Shown here piece by piece: positions 35,281-43,879 of a stretch of 64,000 bases of DNA. A program made the translations under genes and the position numbers. The DNA comes from Ww85 sp963745765 (GTDB lineage: Bacteria; Desulfobacterota; Desulfobulbia; Desulfobulbales; Desulfocapsaceae). The DNA lies in NCBI GenBank assembly GCA_963745765.1, contig CAVUYQ010000001.1:91489-155488 (forward strand), in the 5' to 3' direction. The notes under the pieces are model-generated. The model did no database searches. It was not told where the DNA came from and saw only the letters and a program-made list of their open reading frames with translations. Each line of letters opens with the position of its first letter. The stretch's first letter is position 1.

Positions 35281-37380
35281 TTACGGCGAGCGTTTCATCT
35301 TGTTAATCAGCCTGACCAGTGGTTCATATGGATAGCTCAGCGGGATCATTTTTCCTCTGATCCTGACGAAAAGCCCCGGACCGTTCTGGTGGGAGCTGTA
35401 AATGATATGGTGGTTTTTTATGGAACCGACATTCTGCCAAATGGTGCCGAACGGGTCGAGCGGTGTATGTCCGACAATCACCGGAGTCGATTTTTCAGCA
35501 TCCAGTATCTGCCGCAAGGCTTTGATTTCCTTCTTTCCATAACCGGAAAGGTAATGCGGGCGCTTTAACCGGTTTTTCAGGAGTTCATCGGCAATTGTCT
35601 TGTTTTCCCTTATATTGATTATCTGCTCCCTGGTCGTCCCGACCCGTGGGGGACTGGCATGGATCGCGATCAGGGAGGGACTGACTATCATGACGGGGAG
35701 CCGGTCGTAAAAGGTCTGCATGGCTTCTACAAAAGCTTTGCCCCGGTACTTCTCAAGAGCGCGTTTCATCAGGAGTCCCTGGGGAATGCCGTTTTTTGAG
35801 AGTTCCGGATCAAAATCGTCATGATTGCCGCGCAGATAAAAAACATTGGCGGGAAATCTCCGCTTCAGGGACAGGATCAGGTCCATCATCAGGATAGAAC
35901 TGTCCATGTTTTCCATTTCCTGAGCATTTTCTGAATGTACTGCGTCGCCCAGAATGCAGAGAATGACACTTTTATCCTGCAGGGCCTGAATGAGGCAGTT
36001 TTCCGTCAGTATCTTTAAAAGATTATCAACCATGCCGTGCAGGTCGCCAACGATTATCGGTGTCGGTTCATCGGGTATTTCCAGCAGGCCGCCGGGGAGG
36101 CCGCCTGCATCACGCGGACGGTATGGCTCTTCAGCCAGGATCTCATTGACTTCAAGGATAAGAGCCAGGGCGCTTCTTTTGTCGAGCATTGAGACGGATC
36201 CGCCAAGCAGAGAAAGGGCCTCCAACATTGACGCTATCCTGGTGGCGTCAATCTGCTCCCTGTTGTCCTCGTTGTCGAGCCTGACGATCCTTACCGGTTT
36301 GTCAGGGTCAAGGGGTTTGATGAAAAGATCGCCCTTGAGGTTGGTGATGGAGACATGTCGTTTGGCAACATCTTTTTTGAAGTCAAACAGGTTGTCGTAA
36401 TCCTTGTTTGCGCGTCCAAGCAGGATGGTTTCTCCCTTATTTAACCGGACAAACCCGCGAAGCTTCCTGTCCGAACAGGTCTCCGGTTTCCTGATAATCC
36501 AGTTTTTATGATGGCGCAGATAGCGCTTGCTGGCACCGAGGGGTATTTCCGGAGCAATTCGCAGGTGGCAGCGGCCGATAATCATATCGAAGCTTTTGCC
36601 GTCATGGGAAATCCGTCCGGCCTCAGTAAGTATTTGAATTTTTGAATTTACCGAGAACCATGGTACTTTCCCCTGTTTTGAAAAAAGTTCTTTCCAGCCT
36701 TCCAGGCTCTTCAGGTTGGTCCGTGGAATGATATCTGCCACGGCCCAGGGCGGAAGGGCTCCGGTGCCTTTTTCGCTGATAAGCATCGGGGGCTGTTCAA
36801 GGGTTTTCCGTATATAGACATTTAAGCCGGCACGATGCAGGTAGAGCGCTACGGCACTGTATTCCTCGATCTGCCTGGAGACGATTGCCATTGAAAGATT
36901 AGCGTCAACGGGAAAATAACCGTCTTTCTGCCTGTTGCGGCGACGTTCATAGATAAGCTCGGCATCGGGGATTATGAACTCAAAGATATACCGGTCCCGC
37001 CAGTTTGTTCCAAAAAGTGATCCGGCCTGGGGTGGAATCCTGATTCTCGAGTAGTCAATTTCCAGGCTTTCGGGTGGCGCATCAAGCCACTCCTGGTCGA
37101 ACACGGTAAGTGATTCTGCAAATCCTTTATAAGGAATACCGAGATGAATTTCGCGGGGACGGTATATGAGGGACTGATCCTTCCACCATCCACGCTTCAT
37201 CAGATCAAGGTAGCCTTCATTGGGCCATCCACGGATTTGATTAATGTAATAGGTTTTGCCGGCACCGGGCGGACCGGTAACCACGAGTTGTCTGAATTCA
37301 AGCCCTACCGGAAGTTCAACCCCACGAATGCTTTGTGTCTCCCTGATAGGCTTGAGTATTTTATACAGACGATTTTTCAT
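35281..37380 (-). CDS. P-loop NTPase / FHA / metallophosphatase fusion protein
   Basis: A 699-residue cytoplasmic protein combining three signalling modules. Residues about 30-200 form a P-loop domain with VTGPPGAGKTYY (Walker A 36-43). Residues about 305-375 look like an FHA phosphothreonine-binding domain (ILLGRANKD with Gly322-Arg323, then KRHVSI near 341). Residues about 440-645 form a PPP-type metallophosphatase: GDLHG (445-449), GDAVH (478-482), GNHDD (518-522), HASPP (574-578) and GHTP (637-640) supply the metal and catalytic residues. A kinase-like domain, phosphopeptide reader and phosphatase together suggest a self-contained phospho-signalling switch. No kinase partner is in the window. 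The gene stands alone, 358 bases from the glt operon. Confidence 0.78.
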   Translation of the reverse strand: MKNRLYKILKPIRETQSIRGVELPVGLEFRQLVVTGPPGAGKTYYINQIRGWPNEGYLDLMKRGWWKDQSLIYRPREIHLGIPYKGFAESLTVFDQEWLDAPPESLEIDYSRIRIPPQAGSLFGTNWRDRYIFEFIIPDAELIYERRRNRQKDGYFPVDANLSMAIVSRQIEEYSAVALYLHRAGLNVYIRKTLEQPPMLISEKGTGALPPWAVADIIPRTNLKSLEGWKELFSKQGKVPWFSVNSKIQILTEAGRISHDGKSFDMIIGRCHLRIAPEIPLGASKRYLRHHKNWIIRKPETCSDRKLRGFVRLNKGETILLGRANKDYDNLFDFKKDVAKRHVSITNLKGDLFIKPLDPDKPVRIVRLDNEDNREQIDATRIASMLEALSLLGGSVSMLDKRSALALILEVNEILAEEPYRPRDAGGLPGGLLEIPDEPTPIIVGDLHGMVDNLLKILTENCLIQALQDKSVILCILGDAVHSENAQEMENMDSSILMMDLILSLKRRFPANVFYLRGNHDDFDPELSKNGIPQGLLMKRALEKYRGKAFVEAMQTFYDRLPVMIVSPSLIAIHASPPRVGTTREQIINIRENKTIADELLKNRLKRPHYLSGYGKKEIKALRQILDAEKSTPVIVGHTPLDPFGTIWQNVGSIKNHHIIYSSHQNGPGLFVRIRGKMIPLSYPYEPLVRLINKMKRSP

Positions 37381-37659
37381 GAAAATTCATGCAGAATGCA
37401 CACTTTTGTCCTGCTGGAGACACCATCTTCGTAGTTATTTCCTATATCAGAATTAATGAGTATCATTTGTTTTTTCCGTTGTAAATCAGAGTCTGACAGA
37501 AACACCGGTCATGTGCGGGACTTACGGCGCAAAAACAACATCCGAACGGCCCGTTACGGCGGCTTTCAGCATGGATTGCCAAATCCGCCGGAGGCATCTG
37601 AAAAGGGGAATCTTTCCCGGACTACAGGTAGGCCTTGTCTTCTCCAGCTGATGAAAGCT

Positions 37660-37696
37660 AAAGACCCCGCACTATCAGGTGACAGTCGGGGTCTTT
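37660..37696 (-). terminator. Hairpin ending the glutamate synthase operon
   Basis: AAAGACCCCG paired with CGGGGTCTTT across a 17-base loop, 43 bases past the stop at 37739. The T-tract is better on the plus strand (CTTTTTAT) than in the direction of the operon, so it may work both ways. The rest of the gap 37381-37738 shows nothing else. Confidence 0.65.
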
Positions 37697-37738
37697 TTAT
37701 GAGGATGGATACACAGGGGTGCCGGTATGCTTGTACCT

Positions 37739-39502
37739 TTACAGCGGATTCATCTGCCAGATGCCGCATGGGCAGGTATCAGCGCAGAACCCGCAGCCAA
37801 TGCATTTGTCATCTTCCGATACATACTCGTAACTACTATGGCCTTCAACGCTGAATTCCCTGCGGCTGATGGCACCTGTCGGGCACATTGTCTCACACAG
37901 GTGACAGTCCCGGCAGGTGGCGCAGGACAGACAGCGGGCGGCCTGCTCCTCCTCCGTTGTTCCTTTGGCATCGGGATTGTAGTGGGTGATGGTCAGGGCC
38001 TGTTGCGGAATAAGCTGCTTACTGAACGGTTGCCAGACCTCTCCTTTTATTTCCGCAATGATACACTCGGCGGCATTTTTGCCGGCACCGAGTGCGTCGG
38101 TGGCAAGGCCCGGTTTTTCTACGTCACCTATTGCCAGTACTTTTGCATCGGAAGTCTTGTGACCGCGGTCTGTTTTTATCCAGCTCGCTCCGCCGACCTT
38201 AAGTGTCTCTATCGAATCAGTCAAGAATGGCAGGGAAGGAACATCGCCGATTGAGATGAAGACGGTCTGGGCAGGGATTACATCTCCCGAATCGGTAACC
38301 AGTCCTTCACCGCTAACTTCCTTGGTGAATACCGGCCAGCGGAACTGGGCACCAAGCGCTTCCGCCGCCACTTTTTCTTTACCAAAGGCCAGTGGTTTTT
38401 GGATGTCAACGAGGGTGACCTTGGCGGCTCCCAGGCGATAAGCCTCGCAGGCCACATCGCAGCCGACGTTTCCGGCTCCGATAACAACGACCTCCCGTCC
38501 TATTTTCATCGATGTTTTTCCCTTTGCCTCCTTCAGGAAATCAAGAGCGGGGACAACCCGTTCATGGCCGGGAAAGGTGAGACGACGAGGTTGATGGGTG
38601 CCGACAGCTATCACGACATAATCAAATTCATCCCTGAGTTCCTGGAATTTCCTCGTATCCATGTCGATTTCGTAATGAACCGATATATTGGGCATGGACA
38701 GGAATCGTTTTATCTCCTCGTGCCAGATGGCCTGGGGTAGACGCTCCCAAGGCACGACCTGTGCCAGCTTTCCGCCAAGCTGTGTATCTTTCTCGAAGAT
38801 ATGAGCCTCGATACCGGCGATGGCAAGCTGCCATGCAGCGTTTATACCGGCAGGACCGCCGCCGATAATAGCGACCTTCTTGCCAAGTGATGGAGCAACG
38901 GGGGGTGGTGCAAAATGGGCAACGGCACGTCCGAGTACCTGCATTTCAATGGATCCGTCTACGCCGGTGCGCGTACAATTCTCCATGCAGAGGTTCGGGC
39001 AGACGGCACCGCAAACCGAGGCGGGGAGGGGGGTGTAGCTTAGGACAAGCTCGTATGCCTCGTCTATTTTGCCGTCTCGAATCAAGCGAAGACGGTCCAC
39101 GGTGGGAATATGGATCGGGCAATAATAGGTGCAGGGTGCGGCCGATTCGTTGTTGGCCCACCAGGGCGCGCGACGCCTGAGGTCTCCGGTAACGATGCTA
39201 CCGATTGCAGAACGGTCCAGACCGGGAGAGAGATCTCGCAGGGGATCGCCGCCGCCGAAGGCATGTTTCCAGACCTGTTCCCGATATTCAGCCATCGGCA
39301 TCGGGCCGGACCACATCAGCGCTCGTTCCTGCGGAGTCACCGTGGCCAGAATCAGCCATTCCTCCCTGACCGTCAGATTATCGAGCAGGTCGGATCTGCC
39401 TATCTTTTCAAGATAGAGCGGCATGTTGTCAATGAGCCACTGCCATTGCTGGTCGTCAGGTTCTGTTCGGCGTGGCATTGGTCTTTGAGTAAGAACCATC
39501 AT
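37739..39502 (-). CDS. gltD: Glutamate synthase-type NAD(P)H/FAD oxidoreductase subunit
   Basis: The electron-input subunit of the split glutamate synthase. From the ATG at 39502 it has 587 residues. An N-terminal Fe-S domain is marked by 'APCTYYCPIHIPTVD' and 'VCGAVCPNLCMENCTR'. An FAD domain (VAIIGGGPAGINAAWQLA) and an NAD(P)H domain (VVVIGAGNVGCDVACEA) follow, and 'VLAIGDVEKPGLATDALGAG' closes the flavin site. The C-terminus adds a two-cluster ferredoxin (CLSCATCRDCHLCETMC, then CIGCGFCADTC). The start overlaps the previous gene by 47 bases. It passes electrons from NAD(P)H to the FMN subunit, where 2-oxoglutarate and ammonia give glutamate. The open frame upstream of 39502 is only overlap. 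Confidence 0.88.
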   Translation of the reverse strand: MMVLTQRPMPRRTEPDDQQWQWLIDNMPLYLEKIGRSDLLDNLTVREEWLILATVTPQERALMWSGPMPMAEYREQVWKHAFGGGDPLRDLSPGLDRSAIGSIVTGDLRRRAPWWANNESAAPCTYYCPIHIPTVDRLRLIRDGKIDEAYELVLSYTPLPASVCGAVCPNLCMENCTRTGVDGSIEMQVLGRAVAHFAPPPVAPSLGKKVAIIGGGPAGINAAWQLAIAGIEAHIFEKDTQLGGKLAQVVPWERLPQAIWHEEIKRFLSMPNISVHYEIDMDTRKFQELRDEFDYVVIAVGTHQPRRLTFPGHERVVPALDFLKEAKGKTSMKIGREVVVIGAGNVGCDVACEAYRLGAAKVTLVDIQKPLAFGKEKVAAEALGAQFRWPVFTKEVSGEGLVTDSGDVIPAQTVFISIGDVPSLPFLTDSIETLKVGGASWIKTDRGHKTSDAKVLAIGDVEKPGLATDALGAGKNAAECIIAEIKGEVWQPFSKQLIPQQALTITHYNPDAKGTTEEEQAARCLSCATCRDCHLCETMCPTGAISRREFSVEGHSSYEYVSEDDKCIGCGFCADTCPCGIWQMNPL

Positions 39503-40076
39503 CTTTGCCGCGGAAATAGATGATGCCGCCGACCATACCGACGCAGGGACGATAGCCGAGAATGTTTTCAGGGTTCTTGGGATTGATTCCACAGACGACA
39601 GCAACACCACCGCAGTTGAATTCCGCAAAAGAATCACCGGTTGAACCAAGGACCCAGAGCTCCGGCCTGGCATATTCCGGGTTCCATTTGGTCATGGTCA
39701 ACCCTCTGGCGCCAATGGAACCTTTTATGAATACCTTTCCAGCCGCCATGGCGTTGCAGGCACCGTTGGTGGCATCGCCGAGTACCGTTATTTCAGCGCC
39801 GATATTGAGATAGCCGACATCATCCGAGACGGCGCCGTCGCACAAAATGGAGGTTCCCGGCATGCCCATGGCGCCAAGTCGCTGGCCGCATGGTCCTTTT
39901 ATGTCCAGGTGCAGACCGCCAGGCCGCTGCAAGCGGATACCGATATTGTGCTGACCATAGGTTTCCAGCAAAACCCGGGAGGATTCAGCGACAGCCGCAT
40001 GAACCATCTTCTCGAAGTCCATTGACTTGATGCGCTGGCCGTTTTCATCAAGACCTTTTACAATCTGTAGTGTCAC
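39456..40076 (-). CDS. Glutamate synthase GXGXG-domain subunit
   Basis: A 206-residue stand-alone version of the C-terminal GXGXG (right-handed beta-helix) domain of glutamate synthase. The repeats are visible as 'GIRLQRPGGLHLDIKGPCGQRLGAMGMPG', 'YLNIGAEITVLGDATNGACNAMAAG', 'KVFIKGSIGARGLTM' and 'WVLGSTGDSFAEFNCGGVAVVCG'. It has no catalytic residue of its own; in the whole enzyme this domain holds the others together and connects the ammonia tunnel. The start is a GTG with AAGGAG upstream. The gene ends inside the start of the oxidoreductase gene. Confidence 0.9.
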   Translation of the reverse strand: MTLQIVKGLDENGQRIKSMDFEKMVHAAVAESSRVLLETYGQHNIGIRLQRPGGLHLDIKGPCGQRLGAMGMPGTSILCDGAVSDDVGYLNIGAEITVLGDATNGACNAMAAGKVFIKGSIGARGLTMTKWNPEYARPELWVLGSTGDSFAEFNCGGVAVVCGINPKNPENILGYRPCVGMVGGIIYFRGKDDGSYSKTNATPNRT

Positions 40077-40120
40077 AGAAAAAACTCCTTATCTAAAAAT
40101 AACAGATAGCCGGGTACAGA

Positions 40121-41761
40121 TTAACAGACATATTTGATAGCCAGACGTTCCGCCGCATCTTTATCATTGATACCGAGTGCGTCGGACATGCCAATGGGCA
40201 GGCTCTGTGAGCGGCCCAGCGGAGCCATGATCTTTTTCACCTCTGTCCGGATTGCCATAAAGGTATGGGCGACTCGCTCAGCAACCTTGTCAGGATCGAG
40301 GCGACGGTAGAGTTTTGGGTTTTGACTGGTAATTCCTTTCGGGCAGATGCCGAGATTACAGACGTTGCAGCGGTTCTGCTCGTTTCCGAGGCATCCGGCA
40401 GTCGACTGCATAATATATTTTCCGATGTGCACAGCACTGGCGCCAAGCATGATCATGGCCATACCGTTCTGCGCGACGTTGCCGTTTTTGCCGATACCGC
40501 CTGCAGCATAGATCGGCACCTCGTTCTGCATACCCTGTGCGCAAAGGTCCAGGTAACATTCGCGAACGTTGGAGGCGATCGGGTGACCGGTAGCGTCCAA
40601 TGATACACTGTAGGCCGCACCCGTACCACCATCGATACCGTCTATCAAGAGTCCTCCGGCATAGGGGTTACGCACCAGATTGTTGAGAACAGCTTTGGCT
40701 GATGTGGAGGCGGAAATTTTCGGATAGACCGGAACCTGGTGGTTAAATGCCATGGACAGGGTCTGGATCATTTTCATGACGCTTTCTTCAATTGAATACA
40801 GTGTCTGATGGACCGGCGGGGAAGGCAGGTCGACCCCTTCGGGAACACCGCGCAGCCGGGCGATCAGCTTGGAGACCTTGTACCACATGAGCAGGCCGCC
40901 GTCGCCGGGCTTGGCGCCCTGTCCATATTTTATCTCGATGGCCGCCGGGTAGCACTGCATCTCCGGTATAGCCCGTATTATCTCGTCCCAGCCGAAATAA
41001 CCGGAGGCAATCTGTAAAACGATATACTTCAGGTAGGGACTTCGCAGTACCCAGGGAGGGCACCCGCCCTCACCGGTGCACATCACCACCGGAATGTCAA
41101 GAACCTCATTGCAATAGGCAACACCCTGAAGCAGGCCGAGCCACATGTTTGGCGAGAGTGCCCCGAATGACATCGAGCCGATGATGAACGGGAAGACTTC
41201 CCTGGTCGGAGGAATCCAGCCGCCGTTCACTTTCCGTTTCAGGTATTCCTCCGGGGAGAGGATCCTGCCAGATAGTCGTCGTTACACTGAACTCATGCCT
41301 ACCGGCGTCAAGGGCCGGGTCGGTAAGCATGGAGATACGATCAAAGATGATACGGTCAAGCAGGGTCGGGCCGGAGGAATTTCTGCGGCCGCCGCGCTTA
41401 GCAGGCTTCTCCCTTCTGGTTGTTGAAGAACAGTGTCCTGTTTTCCATGGTATTGGTGTCGGTCCGATGGCCTCGTTCGGACAGACCATGGCACACATGC
41501 CGCAGCCGATACAGCTTTGCTCATATCAGTTCGCTGCCGGATGCCGAAAAGGTTCGATAGTCATTGCCCCGCTTGTTGCTTGAGGATATCAAGATTCGGC
41601 ATGCGCTGCCGCCGGTAGGTCAGGTAGAGGCACTCCTTGGGGCAGACAGAGGTGCATCTGCCGCAGAGGGTGCACCTGTCTTCACGGTGCTTGAATGATC
41701 CACTGCAGATCAGGTAGGTCAGGCTGCTTGGGGTAGCGGGAATGGATCGAATTGAGACCAT
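40121..41761 (-). CDS. gltB: Glutamate synthase FMN/Fe-S subunit with N-terminal ferredoxin (frame breaks)
   Basis: The central subunit that makes glutamate. From ATG 41761 (AAAGGAG upstream) the first ferredoxin motif is CTLCGRCTSVC; in another frame the second is CIGCGMCAMVC. From about 41255 the FMN domain is open to 40121: 'MSFGALSPNMWLGL', 'CTGEGGCPPW', 'IEIKYGQGAKPGDGGLL', 'ISASTSAKAVLNN', 'DGIDGGTGAAYSVSLDATG', 'GIGKNGN', and the cluster cysteines CNVCNLGIC. At least three indels are needed (near 41565, near 41540 and near 41265) to join these pieces, so the printed gene cannot be translated whole. The archaeal-type split family has this same domain order. Confidence 0.82.
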
Positions 41762-42859
41762 ATCTTCATCTCCTTTCGGTCTGGAGGAATAATAACTGTA
41801 TTTTCACGCATGGGCTGGAAATCGAGTGAACGGTCACGGTCCGGAATCATGGCGTCAACGCCGCACATTTCTGAGGCAATGGCCCATTCGCCTTCTCTGC
41901 CGCCAACGGTTGCCGGGCGCAATTTTTTCTGATCCATAACCAGCAGGCAGGTTTCATCGGGCAGGGTACCGATAACGCATTCGGGCCATCAATAATGAGC
42001 CGGCGGCAGACGTTGCGCAGCCCCTTGAGAAAATCGCCCTGGGGATGGGTTCAGTTCCTCGGTTTTCAGAGGGGTAATAATATGCTTATAGGTCTCAAGC
42101 GGAAGTTTAAGCTTTTTCAGGGTATAGTGCAGAATGTGGGTGAATACCTCGGAGTCGCTCTGGTAGCCGATATAGCCGGGAAAATTCCTGCCGGTCAGCC
42201 AATCCTTGATCGGCACAAAGGCGGTATTTTCGCCGTTGGTCATGGTGGCGATACCCTGGATAAAAAAGGGATGGCAGGCATAGAGGTTGATACCGTAATT
42301 CGTATTCTGCCGGCCCTGCGCCATGACAGACCCGGGCTTTGATCCGACCGTCGTTAAGGCTCAGGGCATCGCCTACCTGCAGCGGCCAGCCGACTTCCTT
42401 GATCATGGCGACATCGGGCCAGAAGGAAAAAACGGAGAGGTCGCCGTTGTGCCTCTCTCCATCTTCGCGCAGGGCGAGGCGGGTCAGCAGGAGTTCCATC
42501 TCTCGCTCTTCTTTGGACGCCTCGGAAAACCGTTCCGGCATACGATAGGCACGGACAAAGTAGCGATAACGATCCTTGCCTTCCATGAATTTCCTTTTCA
42601 TGGTGAATTTATGGTCGTATTTCAGTTCGTAGCCGCGCTCTTCCATGAAATTGTCCAGCCGGCGCCAGGATTTATCGTTTTCTGCGATCCCGGAAAGGAT
42701 CGGAAATCTCGGATTGTACTTGAAATCCTCAAACTCCATTCCACGCAGGAGAAGGCCGAGTCCGGAGCCGTCATAACCTTCCTGCATGGCTTCCATTGCT
42801 TCGAGAACCTCAAAGGGCGAGAAGGGTTCAAGGGCGGTTTTTAAGGCTAATCGACACAT
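41719..42859 (-). CDS. Glutamate synthase class II glutamine amidotransferase subunit (frame breaks)
   Basis: The subunit that releases ammonia from glutamine. The ATG at 42859 (AGGAG eight bases upstream) gives MCRLALKTALEPF, placing the nucleophilic Cys at position 2 after Met removal. The piece runs through 'EGYDGSGLGLLLRGM' to about 42320. It then continues in a second frame ('QNTNYGINLYACHPFFIQG', 'TMTNGENTAFVPIKDW', 'GYQSDSEVFTHILHYTLKK') and, after breaks near 42045 and 41985, in a third ('GTLPDETCLLVMDQKKLRPA', 'SEMCGVDAMIPDRD'). The end overlaps the next gene by 43 bases. Three or more single-base errors would restore one frame of about 380 residues. Confidence 0.8.
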
Positions 42860-43250
42860 CAATCTGTCTCCTGGTAGGTAGTTGCGCCAGCTTGCTGCGG
42901 CGCTATGTCGTGGTGGAAAGTGAACCCGCAGTCGGGATATTTCCTGCCAGTCAGTCGCTGATAAATTATTTAAAACGAACGCGCACGTTTACACAAAAAA
43001 TGACTTGAAGTCAAGAGGACGGAGGTTTTCGCGGGATCGTCAGGCCGGTGGGAGTGATTCTCAAAAAAGATGATTTACGCATATGATAAGAAGAAATGTG
43101 AGTATTCTTTCAAGGACTACCAGCTTGACTGTGGATATACTCAATTCAAGATAAATAATAAATTAACTGTAAACGCCCGCCGCTATCACGCTGTCGGACA
43201 GAAGACCTCGTGTAGTGGATAGCAGGGAGAAAGGGGTCGATCTGCTTTTC
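42860..43250. other. Gap upstream of the glt operon
   Basis: A 391-base region. A weak leftward promoter can be proposed (TTGACT at 43009-43014, 17-base spacer, TAAACG), sitting in a CTTGACTTCAAG palindrome that could be an operator. No gene or further structure is evident. Confidence 0.3.
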
Positions 43251-43496
43251 TTATTTGAGGATCCTGCCGATATTTTTTACCTTGTCAACCTGCTCTTTGA
43301 CTTCGGCAACCTCTTTTACACCGGGCAGATCATCGATAATTGTCTTGCCGCTATCTTCGACATCGTTAATGCCCTTTTTGAATGAGCTGATCGCCTTGCC
43401 GAGGCCGGAACCAATCTCCGGAAGTTTCTTGCCGCCAAAAACCAGAAAGGCAATACCAAGTATAACAATAAGTTCAGGGGTGCCAAGACCAAACAT
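43251..43496 (-). CDS. tatA: Twin-arginine translocase TatA/TatE family protein (second copy)
   Basis: An 81-residue protein with the TatA plan: an N-terminal membrane helix (MFGLGTPELIVILGIAFLVFG), the hinge GGKKLPEIGSGLGKAI, an amphipathic helix and a charged tail. TatA oligomers form the pore through which folded, twin-arginine-tagged proteins cross the inner membrane. It follows another TatA gene by 36 bases, on the same strand, with no tatB or tatC in the window. The Tat-dependent superoxide reductase at 20253-20660 is one likely client. Confidence 0.92.
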   Translation of the reverse strand: MFGLGTPELIVILGIAFLVFGGKKLPEIGSGLGKAISSFKKGINDVEDSGKTIIDDLPGVKEVAEVKEQVDKVKNIGRILK

Positions 43497-43532
43497 ACGG
43501 GCTCCTAATGATGAGGGTTCGGGGGAGGATAA

Positions 43533-43724
43533 TCAGGCTTTCGTGCTGTCGTCCTTATCTTTCTTGTCACCATCCAGGGACTTTTTTTCACCGCTTGTAG
43601 CTTCCTTGAAGTTTTTGATTCCCTTGCCAATTCCTGAGCCGATTTCGGGAAGTTTTCCCGCTCCGAAAATGATGACTATAATGACCAGTATAACGATAAG
43701 CTCCGGCATTCCCAGTCCGAACAT
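43533..43724 (-). CDS. tatA: Twin-arginine translocase TatA family protein (first copy)
   Basis: A 63-residue TatA homologue: membrane helix MFGLGMPELIVILVIIVIIFG, hinge AGKLPEIGSGIGKGIKNFKE, then a short, very charged tail (KKSLDGDKKDKDD). It is the upstream member of a tandem pair whose membrane parts are close relatives but whose tails differ in length. This suggests a duplication followed by specialisation. Confidence 0.92.
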   Translation of the reverse strand: MFGLGMPELIVILVIIVIIFGAGKLPEIGSGIGKGIKNFKEATSGEKKSLDGDKKDKDDSTKA

Positions 43725-43879
43725 ATTGTACCTCGATTTAAAGCTGTGTTATTGATAGCCGATGTATCGGTATCAGTGGAAACATGATGCGTTTCAAGCT
43801 GAATGTAGAGCAGTCTCACCAGAAAGTCAAGTTGGACATGGCGTGCTGTTTAAATCGGCTGTATCTTTTGCCTAGTGCT

